Shown piece after piece: positions 45,541-54,090 of a stretch of DNA of 64,000 bases. The DNA comes from Lentibacter algarum (GTDB lineage Bacteria; Pseudomonadota; Alphaproteobacteria; Rhodobacterales; Rhodobacteraceae). Both the position numbers and the translations under genes were made by a program. Where the stretch lies: positions 3,162,001 to 3,226,000 of the forward strand of contig NZ_CP158687.1 of assembly GCF_040580765.1 (NCBI RefSeq), written 5' to 3'. Position 1 is the stretch's first letter. Every line of letters starts with the position of its first letter. The notes beneath the pieces were generated by a model. The model made no database searches and was not told where the DNA came from. It saw only the letters and a list, made by a program, of their open reading frames with translations.

Positions 45541-45579
45541 CCTCCCTCCCTGGGATATTTCTGGAGCGAAAAAGGAAGA
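45541..45579 (+). repeat. 3'-UTR motif, copy G
   Basis: TGGGATATTTCTGGAGCGAA plus a purine tail, ending 17 nt before the stop of the minus-strand PEBP-like gene and 18 nt after the L,D-transpeptidase stop. Confidence 0.65.
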
Positions 45580-45596
45580 CCCTTTTGACTTAATCT

Positions 45597-45986
45597 TTAG
45601 GGGTATTTCTTGCTGACCTTCGCTTTGGCCAAAGTTTTGCTGCCTTTTTTGGCTGTGGCAGTCCATTCGTAGGTATGGGAGCCAGAGGGTGGGCAGGGGC
45701 TTTTATATTTGAAAGTCCCTTCGGGGATGGTTCCATCGGCTGTCATTTTGACTTTGCCACCACCGTGGTTGTAGCCGGGGACATTAAGGTCTTTGAGGCG
45801 GATCTGGACTTGAGTTGTCCCTGCGGGGATACCTTTGAGCGTAAAGGCAGGGTTGCCGACTGTATTGGGGCTACCCGTGGTGCAGGAGGGAATATTGCCC
45901 CAGCCTTTGAAGCTGAGCTGCATGTCTGCTTGAGCTGTTGTTGCAGCGGTGAGTGTGAGGGCGGTGAAAAGGGCGATGCGCTTCAT
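45597..45986 (-). CDS. small secreted PEBP-like protein
   Basis: 129-aa exported protein: signal peptide MKRIALFTALTLTAATTAQA, then a domain with FTLKGIPAGTTQVQIRLKDLNVPG, NHGGGKV and KSPCPPSGSHTYEWTATA. The last stretch mirrors the GPCPP-G-H-Y motif of phosphatidylethanolamine-binding (YbhB) proteins, but the protein is shorter than usual and lacks the classical DPDAP motif. Two cysteines could form a disulfide. Family call moderate, ligand unknown. Confidence 0.6.
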   Translation of the reverse strand: MKRIALFTALTLTAATTAQADMQLSFKGWGNIPSCTTGSPNTVGNPAFTLKGIPAGTTQVQIRLKDLNVPGYNHGGGKVKMTADGTIPEGTFKYKSPCPPSGSHTYEWTATAKKGSKTLAKAKVSKKYP

Positions 45987-46027
45987 ACTGGTCTCCTGTT
46001 GAACATGAGAGCGAGATTAGCGGAAAA

Positions 46028-47176
46028 TTAGGATTTTTGGGAGAGCATAAAGGCGAGGCCACCAAAGAGGAGGCCCCAGACGGCACCGCTGAGCCCAAAG
46101 AGGCTGACGCCTGAGGCGGTTGTGAGAAATGTAATGGCGGCGGCTTCGCGAGACTTTGCATCGGCGAGGGCGACGCTTGCAGAGTTGGCGAAGACGCCAA
46201 GAAGCGCAATGCCTGCGAGCACTTCCAGTGTTTTGGGTGGTGCGGCAGCGGCAAAGGAGATGATGAGGGCTGCGAAGAGGCCGAAGAGGCAGTAAAACAC
46301 CCCACCCATGACTGCAGACCAGAAACGCAAGGCTTTGTCGGGATGTGAGTCCGCGCCTGCGCAGAGCGAGGATGTGATAGCTGCAAGACATGTCTGGAGG
46401 GCGCCGAAGGGAGCGGAGAGGATGCTGGCGATGCCGACTGCGGAGAGGAAGAAGGCGGGGCGCGGCGCATAACCTTCTCCCTTGAGAACGGCCATACCCG
46501 GGCTGTTCTGGGTGGCCATTGTGATGATGAAGAGCGGCAGCGCGAGGCCAAGGACGCTGGCGAGGCTAAAGGCGGGGAGGACTATGACAGGCTGAGTCAA
46601 AAAGTGATTTGGCGGCGAGAATGCACCACCCCAAAGTGTCAGCCCGACGGCCATAAGCACGGCTGCGGGCACGGCGAAGAGACGCGACAGTTTGCCGACC
46701 ACAAACCATGTGAGCAGGATGGGGGCGGCAGTATAGGGCGCATCGGCCAAGGCAAGAAAGGGGCGCGCGCAGAGGGTTATAAGGACGCCAGCAAGCAGCG
46801 CATGAGCGAGCGGAAGAGGAACATTTGCCGCGAGCTGCCGCAGGGGGCGATAGAGCCCTGCGAGCACTGTGAGCGCGCCAGCAATTAGAAAGGCGCCGAC
46901 GGCTTCGGCAAAACCGCCCGCGGGCGCGAGAGAGACGGCGAGGAAGGCGGCGCCGGGTGTGGACCACGCAACGGAGGAGGGCTGCCGCGTGACGAGACTG
47001 ATGACAATGGCTGTGAGGCCCATAGAGAGCGAGGCGGCCATAAGGCCCGAGCTGGCCTCTGCGGGGCTGGCGCCCATCGCGGCGAGGCCCTGAAGGACGA
47101 TGGGAAAGGAACTGAAGAAACCGACAATGGCGACAACGAGCCCTGTGGAAACAGTTTGAAGCGGGGGAATGCTCAC
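46028..47176 (-). CDS. benE: BenE-family benzoate/H+ symporter-like transporter
   Basis: 382-aa membrane protein with about 11-12 helices. The BenE pattern is seen as VGFFSSFPIVLQGLAAMGASPAEASSG and WSTPGAAFLA. No benzoate-degradation genes lie nearby, so the substrate may be another organic acid. It starts at GTG 47176, overlapping the yggS stop by GTGA. Confidence 0.85.
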   Translation of the reverse strand: MSIPPLQTVSTGLVVAIVGFFSSFPIVLQGLAAMGASPAEASSGLMAASLSMGLTAIVISLVTRQPSSVAWSTPGAAFLAVSLAPAGGFAEAVGAFLIAGALTVLAGLYRPLRQLAANVPLPLAHALLAGVLITLCARPFLALADAPYTAAPILLTWFVVGKLSRLFAVPAAVLMAVGLTLWGGAFSPPNHFLTQPVIVLPAFSLASVLGLALPLFIITMATQNSPGMAVLKGEGYAPRPAFFLSAVGIASILSAPFGALQTCLAAITSSLCAGADSHPDKALRFWSAVMGGVFYCLFGLFAALIISFAAAAPPKTLEVLAGIALLGVFANSASVALADAKSREAAAITFLTTASGVSLFGLSGAVWGLLFGGLAFMLSQKS

Positions 47177-47829
47177 AGTTCGTAGGCTCGAGCGCCGAAA
47201 ATGGCGGAGCCGACGCGAACATGTGTTGCACCCAGCGCGATGGCGCTTTCGAAGTCGCCGCTCATGCCCATCGAGAGGCCTGAAAGGCCGTTTCGAGCCG
47301 CGATTTTGGCGAGGAGGGCGAAGTGTAAACTGGGCTCTTCATCGACTGGCGGGATGCACATAAGGCCCGAAATTGGCAAGTCGTTGCGCGCGCATTCGGC
47401 GAGAAAGCTTTCAGCGTCTTTCGGTCTCAAACCAGCCTTTTGCGGCTCTTCGCCTGTGTTGATCTGAACGAAGAGTTCAGGGCATTTACCTGTCTCTTGA
47501 GCGAGGCGGGCGAAGGCCGTTATGAGCTTCGGTCTGTCGAGAGTGTGGATGGCGTCGAAGAGCTCGAAAGCTTGGCGCGCCTTGTTGGTTTGCAGAGGGC
47601 CGATGAGGTGCACTTTGGTGTCTGGAAAGCTCTCGCGGAAGGTGGGCCATTTGCCTGCAGCTTCTTGAACGCGGTTCTCGCCAAAGAGGCGGTGCCCCTC
47701 TTTGAGGACGGCCTCGACGCGCGCATCGGGCTGGACTTTGGAGACGGCGATCAGCTCGACGCTGCCTGCTGCGCGACCTGCCTTGGCCTCGGCTTTGGCG
47801 ATACGGGCGGATATTTCTGAGAGGGACAT
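47173..47829 (-). CDS. yggS: YggS-type PLP homeostasis protein
   Basis: 218-aa PLP-binding TIM-barrel protein without known catalytic activity, which helps control vitamin B6 and amino acid pools. The PLP lysine is in LIAVSKVQPD near residue 31, followed by FGENRVQEA and HLIGPLQTNKAR; GMSGDFESAIALGATHVRVGSAIFG closes the site. AGGAG is upstream of the ATG. Confidence 0.93.
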   Translation of the reverse strand: MSLSEISARIAKAEAKAGRAAGSVELIAVSKVQPDARVEAVLKEGHRLFGENRVQEAAGKWPTFRESFPDTKVHLIGPLQTNKARQAFELFDAIHTLDRPKLITAFARLAQETGKCPELFVQINTGEEPQKAGLRPKDAESFLAECARNDLPISGLMCIPPVDEEPSLHFALLAKIAARNGLSGLSMGMSGDFESAIALGATHVRVGSAIFGARAYEL

Positions 47830-47893
47830 GGGGCGCGCTCCTGTGGGGCCAATTTGTGCAAAGAATTTGAGTCAAATAACAACAGGAGCGGGC

Positions 47894-47923
47894 AAAAGAA
47901 AAGGGCAGGCGCGAGGCCTGCCC
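47894..47923 (-). terminator. intrinsic terminator of porin gene
   Basis: Stem GGGCAGGC/GCCTGCCC, 5-nt loop. On the minus strand it is followed by TTTTCTTTT. It lies 28 nt past the porin stop codon. Confidence 0.85.
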
Positions 47924-47951
47924 TTAACTATAGATTGGTCAGCTTCTAAGA

Positions 47952-49058
47952 TTAGAAGTTGAAGCGTACACCGAAGTCAGCAACGGTCTGGCCGCTGAAG
48001 TTCGACGCTACACCACCGCGGAGCGATGTGCCGCCGCCGAGGCTGTGGTTGAAGTCGATGCCGTAGCTGTCGTCAGCCATGTTTGACTGTGACGCGTAGT
48101 AAGCTTCAACGTTTGTCGCTGCGCCAACATCCATGCCTGCTGAGAGTACGAAACGGTCAACGTTTGCGCCTGTTTCAGCATATGCGAGGCCAAGCGATAC
48201 TGGGCCGACTGTGCCGCCAACTGTCGCTGTGATCTCTGTGTCTGTGGCTGCTGATGAGTCTTGCAGACCCAGAGCAACTGTCCAGCCGCTGAACGTGTAT
48301 GCGCCGTAGGCGGCGATACGATCGTTTGTGTCTGAAGCAGAGATGTGTGCTGTGAAGTCACCCATTGAGTACATAACTTCGATGCCGTTGGCACCTGATG
48401 AACCCAGACCGCCTGATGAGTAAGCGTCTGCGCCGCCTACACCGTAAACAGTGTAATCATAGCCGAGACCTGTGAGGCCGAGGTCGATTGGGTACTGGCC
48501 TGGCATGCTTTCGAAAGCGCCCCAGATGTTGCCAACGCCAACTTCAAGACCGCCTGATTTGGCGTAGAAGCGTGCACCGTTTGTTGCGCCCTGCTGGCCT
48601 TCGCCTTGCTGGATGCGAACCATTGCGCCGAATGTAACGCCAGCATCTGATTCAGCGTTTGCATCGATAACGATGCGAAGACGTGATGTGATGTCTGTTG
48701 AAGACGCGCCAGCTGCGCCAGCTGCGGTAGGTGCAACGCCAGCTGTTTCAGCTGCGAGAGCTGTTTCGGCGGTTGCGAGTGTAGCCGCTGCTGCTGCCGC
48801 TGCTGTTACTGCTGCCGCTTGAGCAGCAGCAGTCGCCGCTGTCAGAACTGCTGCGTCAGCTGCTGCTGCTGCTGTAGCTGCTGTGTCGCGTGCTGTAAGA
48901 GCTGCGCCGTAGCCAGCTGATGCTGGTGTGCCAGCTGTCGCTGCTGTTGCTGCTGTTGAACCTGTGTATGCGATACCAAAACGGCCATAGCCGCTGAACG
49001 TTACATCAGCTGCGGCAACAGAAGCTGTTGCGACGAGAGCTGTGGTAGCGAAAAGACT
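47952..49058 (-). pseudogene. porin gene lacking its start codon
   Basis: Reading frame of a Rhodobacter-type trimeric porin. It is open from LFATTALVATASVAAADVTF (end of a signal peptide, 49055 leftwards) to the terminal GVRFNF at 47952, including GRFGIAYTG, RLRIVIDANAES and the C-terminal Phe needed for outer-membrane insertion. But upstream of LFATT the frame reads only YGANSS and then a TAA at 49074-49076; no ATG, GTG or TTG is in frame. The first codons and promoter are therefore gone. A first usable ATG at 48623 would give a 223-aa barrel fragment without a signal peptide. Residues of about 48693-48962 encode a long Ala/Thr-rich insert. Confidence 0.8.
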
Positions 49059-49179
49059 ACTGTTAGCGCCGTATTAGTAAAGTGGGAATATTGTATGCAA
49101 CCACGTTGCTAGAAATCTCTCCAGCGACATGACCTATAAACAAGCCAAACTGCCAACATTTCTGGCAGAAGGAGCACCT

Positions 49180-50133
49180 ATGATATCTTTCTTCAGTCGC
49201 CCTGTCGGCCCCTATACCGACAAGAGTAGCACAGGAGTCAAACTGACCCTAAACCAGTTCTTTGATGATTTGTATTTTCCCCACGCCAAAGCGACCAAAA
49301 AACAGTCTCATCACGACTGGAGCATCTACAACAAACACATGCGCGAGAAGCTCGGTCGCTACCAACTGGACGAAATCCTGAACCCGATCATGGACGTTTG
49401 GGTCCGTGAACAAGTCATTGCGGGCTATCAGCGCAGCACGGTTAACAAGCACATACACTTGCTTAACAGAATGTTGAGCCTTGCCCGCCACTGGGGGTAC
49501 CTCCCTGCGCACAATCCTCAGCAGGAAAATATCAAGCGCCTTTCTGTTGGCGATCATACACAACGCTTCCTGAGTGCTGACGAGATCGAGCGCCTTCTCG
49601 CCGCTTGCCGCGCCAATCAGCACCCTTTTCTTTACCTCTTTGTGCGGTTTCTTCTGCTGACAGGTGCACGCAAAGGCGAAGCGCGCATGGCGGTCTGGTC
49701 CCATATCGACTTTGACAAAAGAATTTGGACAGTGCCGCGTTCCAAAAACGGCCGTTCGCGGCGGATCGTGCTCTCCACGGCCGCAATCGAAGTTTTGACA
49801 GATATTCGCAAGAAGTCTGATGAAATGATGCTGCCAAGCGAGGCCGACAACTATCTGTTCACAAACCCGATGACGCGCACAGCCTATCAAAGCTTCTATG
49901 CCTCATGGTTTGTGGCGCGTGATAAAGCAGGCCTCAAAGATTTGCGCATTCATGATCTGCGACACACCTTTGCCAGCTTGCTCATCAACAAAGGAGTCAG
50001 CCTCTACGAGGTCCAAACGCTTCTTGGCCACAGCTCGGTGCAAATGACACAACGCTACGCGCACCTTGCGCCTGATCTCTTGCAAAACCGTACCGAAATC
50101 GTTGGCGGTATCGTTGGAGGCGGCCATTTTTAG
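49180..50133 (+). CDS. tyrosine recombinase/phage-type integrase
   Basis: 317-aa site-specific recombinase. An N-terminal SAM-like DNA-binding domain (about 15-105) is followed by the catalytic domain with Arg in LTGARKGEARMA near residue 165, HDLRHTFAS (His-x-x-Arg) near 258, His in LLGHSSVQ near 283 and the nucleophile Tyr in TQRYAHLAP near 292. Start 49180 is chosen for a strong AGAAGGAG site 5 nt upstream; an ATG at 49129 has none. It lies between the broken porin and tRNA-Arg. No excisionase or phage structural genes are found. Confidence 0.9.
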   Translation: MISFFSRPVGPYTDKSSTGVKLTLNQFFDDLYFPHAKATKKQSHHDWSIYNKHMREKLGRYQLDEILNPIMDVWVREQVIAGYQRSTVNKHIHLLNRMLSLARHWGYLPAHNPQQENIKRLSVGDHTQRFLSADEIERLLAACRANQHPFLYLFVRFLLLTGARKGEARMAVWSHIDFDKRIWTVPRSKNGRSRRIVLSTAAIEVLTDIRKKSDEMMLPSEADNYLFTNPMTRTAYQSFYASWFVARDKAGLKDLRIHDLRHTFASLLINKGVSLYEVQTLLGHSSVQMTQRYAHLAPDLLQNRTEIVGGIVGGGHF

Positions 50134-50146
50134 GCCTAAACAGAAA

Positions 50147-50187
50147 ACGGGTGGCGCTCCATGCGCCGCCCGTCCCAAAGCTTTGGG
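50147..50187 (+). terminator. two-hairpin terminator-like region after integrase
   Basis: Stem ACGGGTGGCGC/GCGCCGCCCGT (one G-U pair, 5-nt loop) followed directly by the palindrome CCCAAAGCTTTGGG. There is no U run, so termination strength is uncertain. Confidence 0.5.
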
Positions 50188-50227
50188 GCTGACACCCACG
50201 ACACAAAACGCTATCCCATCTCCTAGC

Positions 50228-50304
50228 GGCCCCGTGGCTCAACTGGATAGAGCAGCCCCCTCCTAAGGGGCAGGTTACAGGTTCGAATCCTGTCGGGGTC
50301 ACCA
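50228..50304 (+). tRNA. tRNA-Arg (anticodon CCT)
   Basis: Complete cloverleaf of 77 nt including an encoded CCA. Acceptor GGCCCCG/CGGGGTC, D arm GCTC/GAGC, anticodon stem GCCCC/GGGGC with loop CTCCTAA (anticodon CCT, reads AGG), T arm CAGG/CCTG with TTCGAAT. Arg-CCT genes are common integration targets, and an integrase lies 95 bp upstream; no second copy of the tRNA 3' end was seen in the window. Confidence 0.96.
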
Positions 50305-50441
50305 AAACTCGCTAAAAGATAAGGCTTGTCCAAATCGCGTGGTGCAGTTTCCTTGCCTGCGTCAGACATTGTCCCGTGCGTGGTTACGACTTTAGTCGGA
50401 CAACTGGGCCGACCTCGGGCGGACGCGGGCCGCTGTTGAAT

Positions 50442-50470
50442 GTGACATCAACATGACAGTTTTGTAACAC
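50442..50470 (+). promoter_or_regulatory. PHO-box-like heptamer repeat
   Basis: GTGACAT, ATGACAG and GTAACAC at an exact 11-bp period. On the minus strand the first two read CTGTCAT-N4-ATGTCAC, close to the PhoB consensus. It lies 48-76 nt before the DUF4956 start. The orientation is opposite to that usual for a downstream target, so the call is tentative. Confidence 0.4.
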
Positions 50471-50517
50471 CGCCCGCCTGATCATCCGATCCAGTGTAGT
50501 ATAGAAAGGCCCTCCAA

Positions 50518-51093
50518 ATGTTTGAACTGATCGCTCCCGTCGCAGAGCTTCTTGCTCGGTTTATGATCGATATTGCCGCAATGGGCGTGTTGATCTTTGG
50601 CCTTTACTATCGTCGCTACCGCGACCGCGAGCTGGCGACTACGGCTTCGATGTTCAACATCTTCGCCTTTGCTGTTCTCACGATCCTTTCAAGCGTCGAG
50701 TTTTCGGTCGCAGCGGGCTTTGGCCTCTTTGCTATTCTTGCGCTGTTCAGCCTGCGCTCAGAACAGATCGAGAAAATCGAGATCGCCTACTTCTTTGGCG
50801 CCATTGCCGTCGCAGTGATTTGTTCGGTGGTCGGAACCAGCCTCCTGATGGTGTTCATGATCACAACCTTCGTGATCCTCGCGGCCTGGGTGCTTGATCA
50901 TCCGCGCATGCTTAAGTCTGCCCATGGTGCGAAGCTGACGCTCGATGCCATTGACCCTGACATTCTTTCGGACAGCGCGAAAACGCGTCAGATGCTGTCC
51001 GATAGGCTTGGCGTCGACGTGATGACCTTTCAGATCGTCGAGCTGAACTACGTGAACGATATGGCGCGCATCAACGTCTACTATCGCAACTGA
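50518..51093 (+). CDS. DUF4956 membrane protein
   Basis: 191-aa inner-membrane protein. About four helices lie between residues 12 and 130 (LIFGLYYRR, IFAFAVLTILSSVEFSVAAGFGLFAILALFSLRSE). A cytoplasmic C-terminal domain of about 60 residues ends in INVYYRN. The segment GFGLFAILALFSLRSEQI is typical of DUF4956. Members usually neighbour VTC-domain polyphosphate polymerases, as here (10-nt gap), but their job is unknown; a channel or membrane anchor for the polymerase is possible. Confidence 0.85.
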   Translation: MFELIAPVAELLARFMIDIAAMGVLIFGLYYRRYRDRELATTASMFNIFAFAVLTILSSVEFSVAAGFGLFAILALFSLRSEQIEKIEIAYFFGAIAVAVICSVVGTSLLMVFMITTFVILAAWVLDHPRMLKSAHGAKLTLDAIDPDILSDSAKTRQMLSDRLGVDVMTFQIVELNYVNDMARINVYYRN

Positions 51094-51103
51094 GGATAGG
51101 CCC

Positions 51104-51943
51104 ATGAACATAATGAAACTTTATTGCCAAGATAAAGGCCTTCGCTGGCTGACAGGCGGCTTCGCCCCTATTTCACTTGAGGAGCTCAACAGCAAAGCCG
51201 AGATGATGTCGCGGATCGACAACAAATATGTGGTTGATCGTTGGGCGCTGGAGCGCATCCTGCCAGCCCTGCTTGAAGAGTTCGACATACTTGAAATCGA
51301 CGATCGCCGCGCTTTTACATATGATACGCGCTATTTTGATGACCCCGATTGCAGTGCTTATTACGAGCATCATCAAGGGCTGAGAAAAGGCTTCAAGGTG
51401 CGTGTGCGGCGTTATTCTGATGCAGGCCTTTGCTTCCTTGAAGTCAAGGTCAAGGGCAAGCGCGGCATGACGGTCAAGAACCGCCAGTCTTATGATCCTG
51501 CCGATCTGGGAGAGTTGACGCCAGAAGCATTCGACTACGCAAAAGGTGTTTATACGGGTCACTACGACAAGGCGTTTGACTATGATCTGAGGCCTGCGCT
51601 CGACATTGAGTATCAGCGCATAACGCTGGTGGCCAAAGAAGGCGGTGAGCGGATGACAATTGATGGCAAGCTCTCGTTTCGCAACGAAAAGAAGCGCCTG
51701 GAGGCGCCCAATGATGTCTTCATCGTTGAGACCAAATCTGCACTTGGCCGCGGATATGCCGACAAAGCTCTCCGCGCGGTCCATGCGCGGCCCACCAAGA
51801 AGTGCTCGAAATATTGCATCGGCATGGCAGCTCTGGGGGCCGTCAGCCGCTGGAACCGCTTCATGCCGACAATGCGGATGCTGCGCCTTGTCACGGGAAC
51901 CAAGCTCGCACTGGAGCCTCACGTCCTCAGCAGTGCCGCCTAA
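51104..51943 (+). CDS. VTC-domain polyphosphate-polymerase-like protein
   Basis: 279-aa soluble tunnel-fold protein of the VTC/triphosphate-tunnel group. The charged strands that line the tunnel are visible: SRIDNKYVVD near residue 35, KVRVRRYSD near 97, CFLEVKVKGKRGMTVKNR near 108-126 and a late VFIVETKSALGRG with KKCSKYCIG. In yeast Vtc4 such residues bind ATP and polyphosphate. Making of polyphosphate is inferred from the family. A GAGGAT ribosome site lies upstream. Paired with DUF4956. Confidence 0.85.
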   Translation: MNIMKLYCQDKGLRWLTGGFAPISLEELNSKAEMMSRIDNKYVVDRWALERILPALLEEFDILEIDDRRAFTYDTRYFDDPDCSAYYEHHQGLRKGFKVRVRRYSDAGLCFLEVKVKGKRGMTVKNRQSYDPADLGELTPEAFDYAKGVYTGHYDKAFDYDLRPALDIEYQRITLVAKEGGERMTIDGKLSFRNEKKRLEAPNDVFIVETKSALGRGYADKALRAVHARPTKKCSKYCIGMAALGAVSRWNRFMPTMRMLRLVTGTKLALEPHVLSSAA

Positions 51944-52049
51944 ATGGGTAAAGCTGACAGGGCTCTCGATAGAGGACTATGCAAATTCGTTATCTTGGTC
52001 GGACGAAAGTCTGTTCCGCTTAAGCAGACCGCGTATTAGTTATGATGCA

Positions 52050-53468
52050 ATGAACACGGAAAAGGCCGAACGATTTTGGAACCGTCTAAGCCTGCCGCGC
52101 CAGTTTATTCTCGCGGGCAGCGTGGTGATGTTTGTCGCTATGGTACTTGTTGGCTCTTGGGTCTCCAAGCGGATCGAGCAAGCAGCCGTGCAGAATTTTG
52201 CGATCATCGCTGCAAATTACGTCGAAAGCTTCATCGCGCCGATCACACAAGATTTGGCTGAAGGCGACACGCTATCTCCCCCTGCAAAGCAGGCGATGAT
52301 CGAGGTCTTTTCTACGACGGCGCTGAACGAGCGTATCGTTTCATACAAGATATGGAAGGAAGGCGGGTTGATTGTTCACGCCTCTGACCCAAGCCTCATC
52401 GGTAAGGTGTTCGAACCCTCCGAAGACTTGCAAGCCGCATGGACTGGCAAATTCGCCGCGTCGCTCGACAATCATGTTGATGCCGAAGACGCGAGTGAGG
52501 CCTCTCTCGGAATTTCACTGCTTGAGGTCTATAGTCCGATTCACGAGGTCTTCAGTGGTCGCATAATCGCCGTGGCAGAGTTCTACGAGCGCGCCGATCC
52601 TCTGGTCGCAGAGCTGCGCAGCGCCCGCAGGAACTCATGGCTGGTCGTCGGCTCAGCCTTCTTGGCAAGCGGTCTGCTCTTGGCAGGGATCGTGCAAGCT
52701 GGCGGGCGCACCATTCAAGAGCAGCGGCAGCGCCTTCAAACGCAGCTCGCACAATCCGAACATCTTGCGGAGCAAAACATCGCCCTGCGTCGCAAAGCGA
52801 TCACGGCAAATCTGCGTGCTACAGCCCAGCTCGAACAGACAATCCGCCATGTCGGCTCAGATTTGCACGATGGTCCTGCCCAACATCTTTCGCTGGCCGC
52901 CTTGAGACTCGATTCAGCCTTTGACAAAAACGCAGACCCAAACGCTCGCAGCGAAATTCGCGCCTCAATCGATCGTGCGCTCGAAGAGATAAGAGCGATC
53001 TCACGAGGACTTGCCCTGCCAGAGCTAGAGCAAATGGATCTGGCCTCCCTCGTCCGCGCAGCAATCTCCGAGCGTGAGGTCCAATCAGGCATCGACGTAA
53101 ACGTCACATTCTTTGGCTCGGAGCCAAAGCACCTGAGCTATACAGAAAAACTCTGCGTTTACCGTTTTCTGCAAGAGGGCTTGTCCAACGCGGTACGCCA
53201 CGGCGGCGTGAAATCCGCCGAAGTGCGTGTCGCGGTCGATACCAAAATCATCGAAATTTCGATCCATGATGATGGCTCGGGGTTTGACATGAACGCTGTG
53301 CCTGGCCTGCACGCCACCGGAGGCCAAGGCCTCACGGGCCTGCGCGACCGCGCCGAAAGCATCGGAGGAAGCATTTTGGTTTCATCCAATCCCCGTTCAG
53401 GCACGACCCTGACGCTCACACTCTTGAGGGAGCAATATAATGGCAATCCGACTAATCCTCGCCGATGA
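52050..53468 (+). CDS. NarX-type sensor histidine kinase
   Basis: 472-aa membrane kinase. TM1 is at about residues 19-38, then a periplasmic sensor of about 155 residues, TM2 at about 196-217, a coiled-coil stretch rich in Gln/Leu, and the HisKA_3 box DLHDGPAQHLSLAALRLD with the phospho-His near 273. The HATPase domain has N box EGLSNAVRHGG, DDGSGFD and GGQGLTGLRDRAE. The start is set at MNTEKAERF; the upstream open frame lies inside the VTC gene. It overlaps the regulator gene by 29 nt. Signal unknown. Confidence 0.88.
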   Translation: MNTEKAERFWNRLSLPRQFILAGSVVMFVAMVLVGSWVSKRIEQAAVQNFAIIAANYVESFIAPITQDLAEGDTLSPPAKQAMIEVFSTTALNERIVSYKIWKEGGLIVHASDPSLIGKVFEPSEDLQAAWTGKFAASLDNHVDAEDASEASLGISLLEVYSPIHEVFSGRIIAVAEFYERADPLVAELRSARRNSWLVVGSAFLASGLLLAGIVQAGGRTIQEQRQRLQTQLAQSEHLAEQNIALRRKAITANLRATAQLEQTIRHVGSDLHDGPAQHLSLAALRLDSAFDKNADPNARSEIRASIDRALEEIRAISRGLALPELEQMDLASLVRAAISEREVQSGIDVNVTFFGSEPKHLSYTEKLCVYRFLQEGLSNAVRHGGVKSAEVRVAVDTKIIEISIHDDGSGFDMNAVPGLHATGGQGLTGLRDRAESIGGSILVSSNPRSGTTLTLTLLREQYNGNPTNPRR

Positions 53469-54087
53469 CCATCCGATTTTTCGTGATGGGCTGGTGCAAA
53501 GTATAACTGAGACAGGTGAGTTTGAAGTCTTGGGTGTCGGGGAATCGGCCGAAGAAGCTGTTGCTCTTGCAGCGCAACACTCGCCTGATATCGCCCTGCT
53601 TGATCTCTCGATGCCTGGCAATGGCATCACCGCTGCCAAGCGCATTATCGAAGGAGGATTTGCCAAGCATGTCGCGATGCTGACCGTCTCGGAAGACGGT
53701 GCTGACGTCACCAAAGCGCTGCAAGTCGGCGCAATCGGTTATGTGCTGAAAGGGGTCTCGGCAGACGATCTCCGCCGCATACTCAAAGGTATCGCCCGTG
53801 GCGAGGCCCATGTCTCGCCCGCGCTCGCCGCGCAAGTGCTACAGATCATGCAAAAGCCAAAGGCCAAGAAAGAGCACAACCCAATTGATGATCTAACAAA
53901 GCGCGAGGAAGAAATCCTACGCCTCGTGGCCACCGGTCAAAGCAACCGCGAGGTGGCCGATGCGCTCAGCCTTCAGGAAAAGACTGTAAAGCACTACATG
54001 ACAGTTATTCTAAGCAAGCTGCATGCCCGCAATCGTGTCGAGGCCGCCGTGATGGCACATGAGGCTTGGAACGGTGAAAAACCCTAG
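53440..54087 (+). CDS. NarL/LuxR-family response regulator
   Basis: 215-aa regulator, partner of the preceding kinase. Receiver: LILADDHPIF with the acidic pair near residue 8, phospho-Asp in IALLDLSMPG near 53, Lys in YVLKGVSADDL near 104. LuxR-type helix-turn-helix near 148-205 (LTKREEEILRLVATGQSNREVADAL). Target genes are not known; the flanking DUF4956/VTC and Asp-rich protein genes are obvious candidates. Confidence 0.92.
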   Translation: MAIRLILADDHPIFRDGLVQSITETGEFEVLGVGESAEEAVALAAQHSPDIALLDLSMPGNGITAAKRIIEGGFAKHVAMLTVSEDGADVTKALQVGAIGYVLKGVSADDLRRILKGIARGEAHVSPALAAQVLQIMQKPKAKKEHNPIDDLTKREEEILRLVATGQSNREVADALSLQEKTVKHYMTVILSKLHARNRVEAAVMAHEAWNGEKP

Positions 54088-54090
54088 CCG

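Noticed and set aside
49060..49130. dif site at the skew change
   Set aside because: The AT-rich stretch around 49085-49100 does not show the two 11-bp Xer arms with a central hexamer that I could recognise.
49129..50304. Complete prophage or integrative island at tRNA-Arg
   Set aside because: Only an integrase is present, it lies on the 5' side of the tRNA, and no repeat of the tRNA 3' end, excisionase, replication or structural gene was seen.
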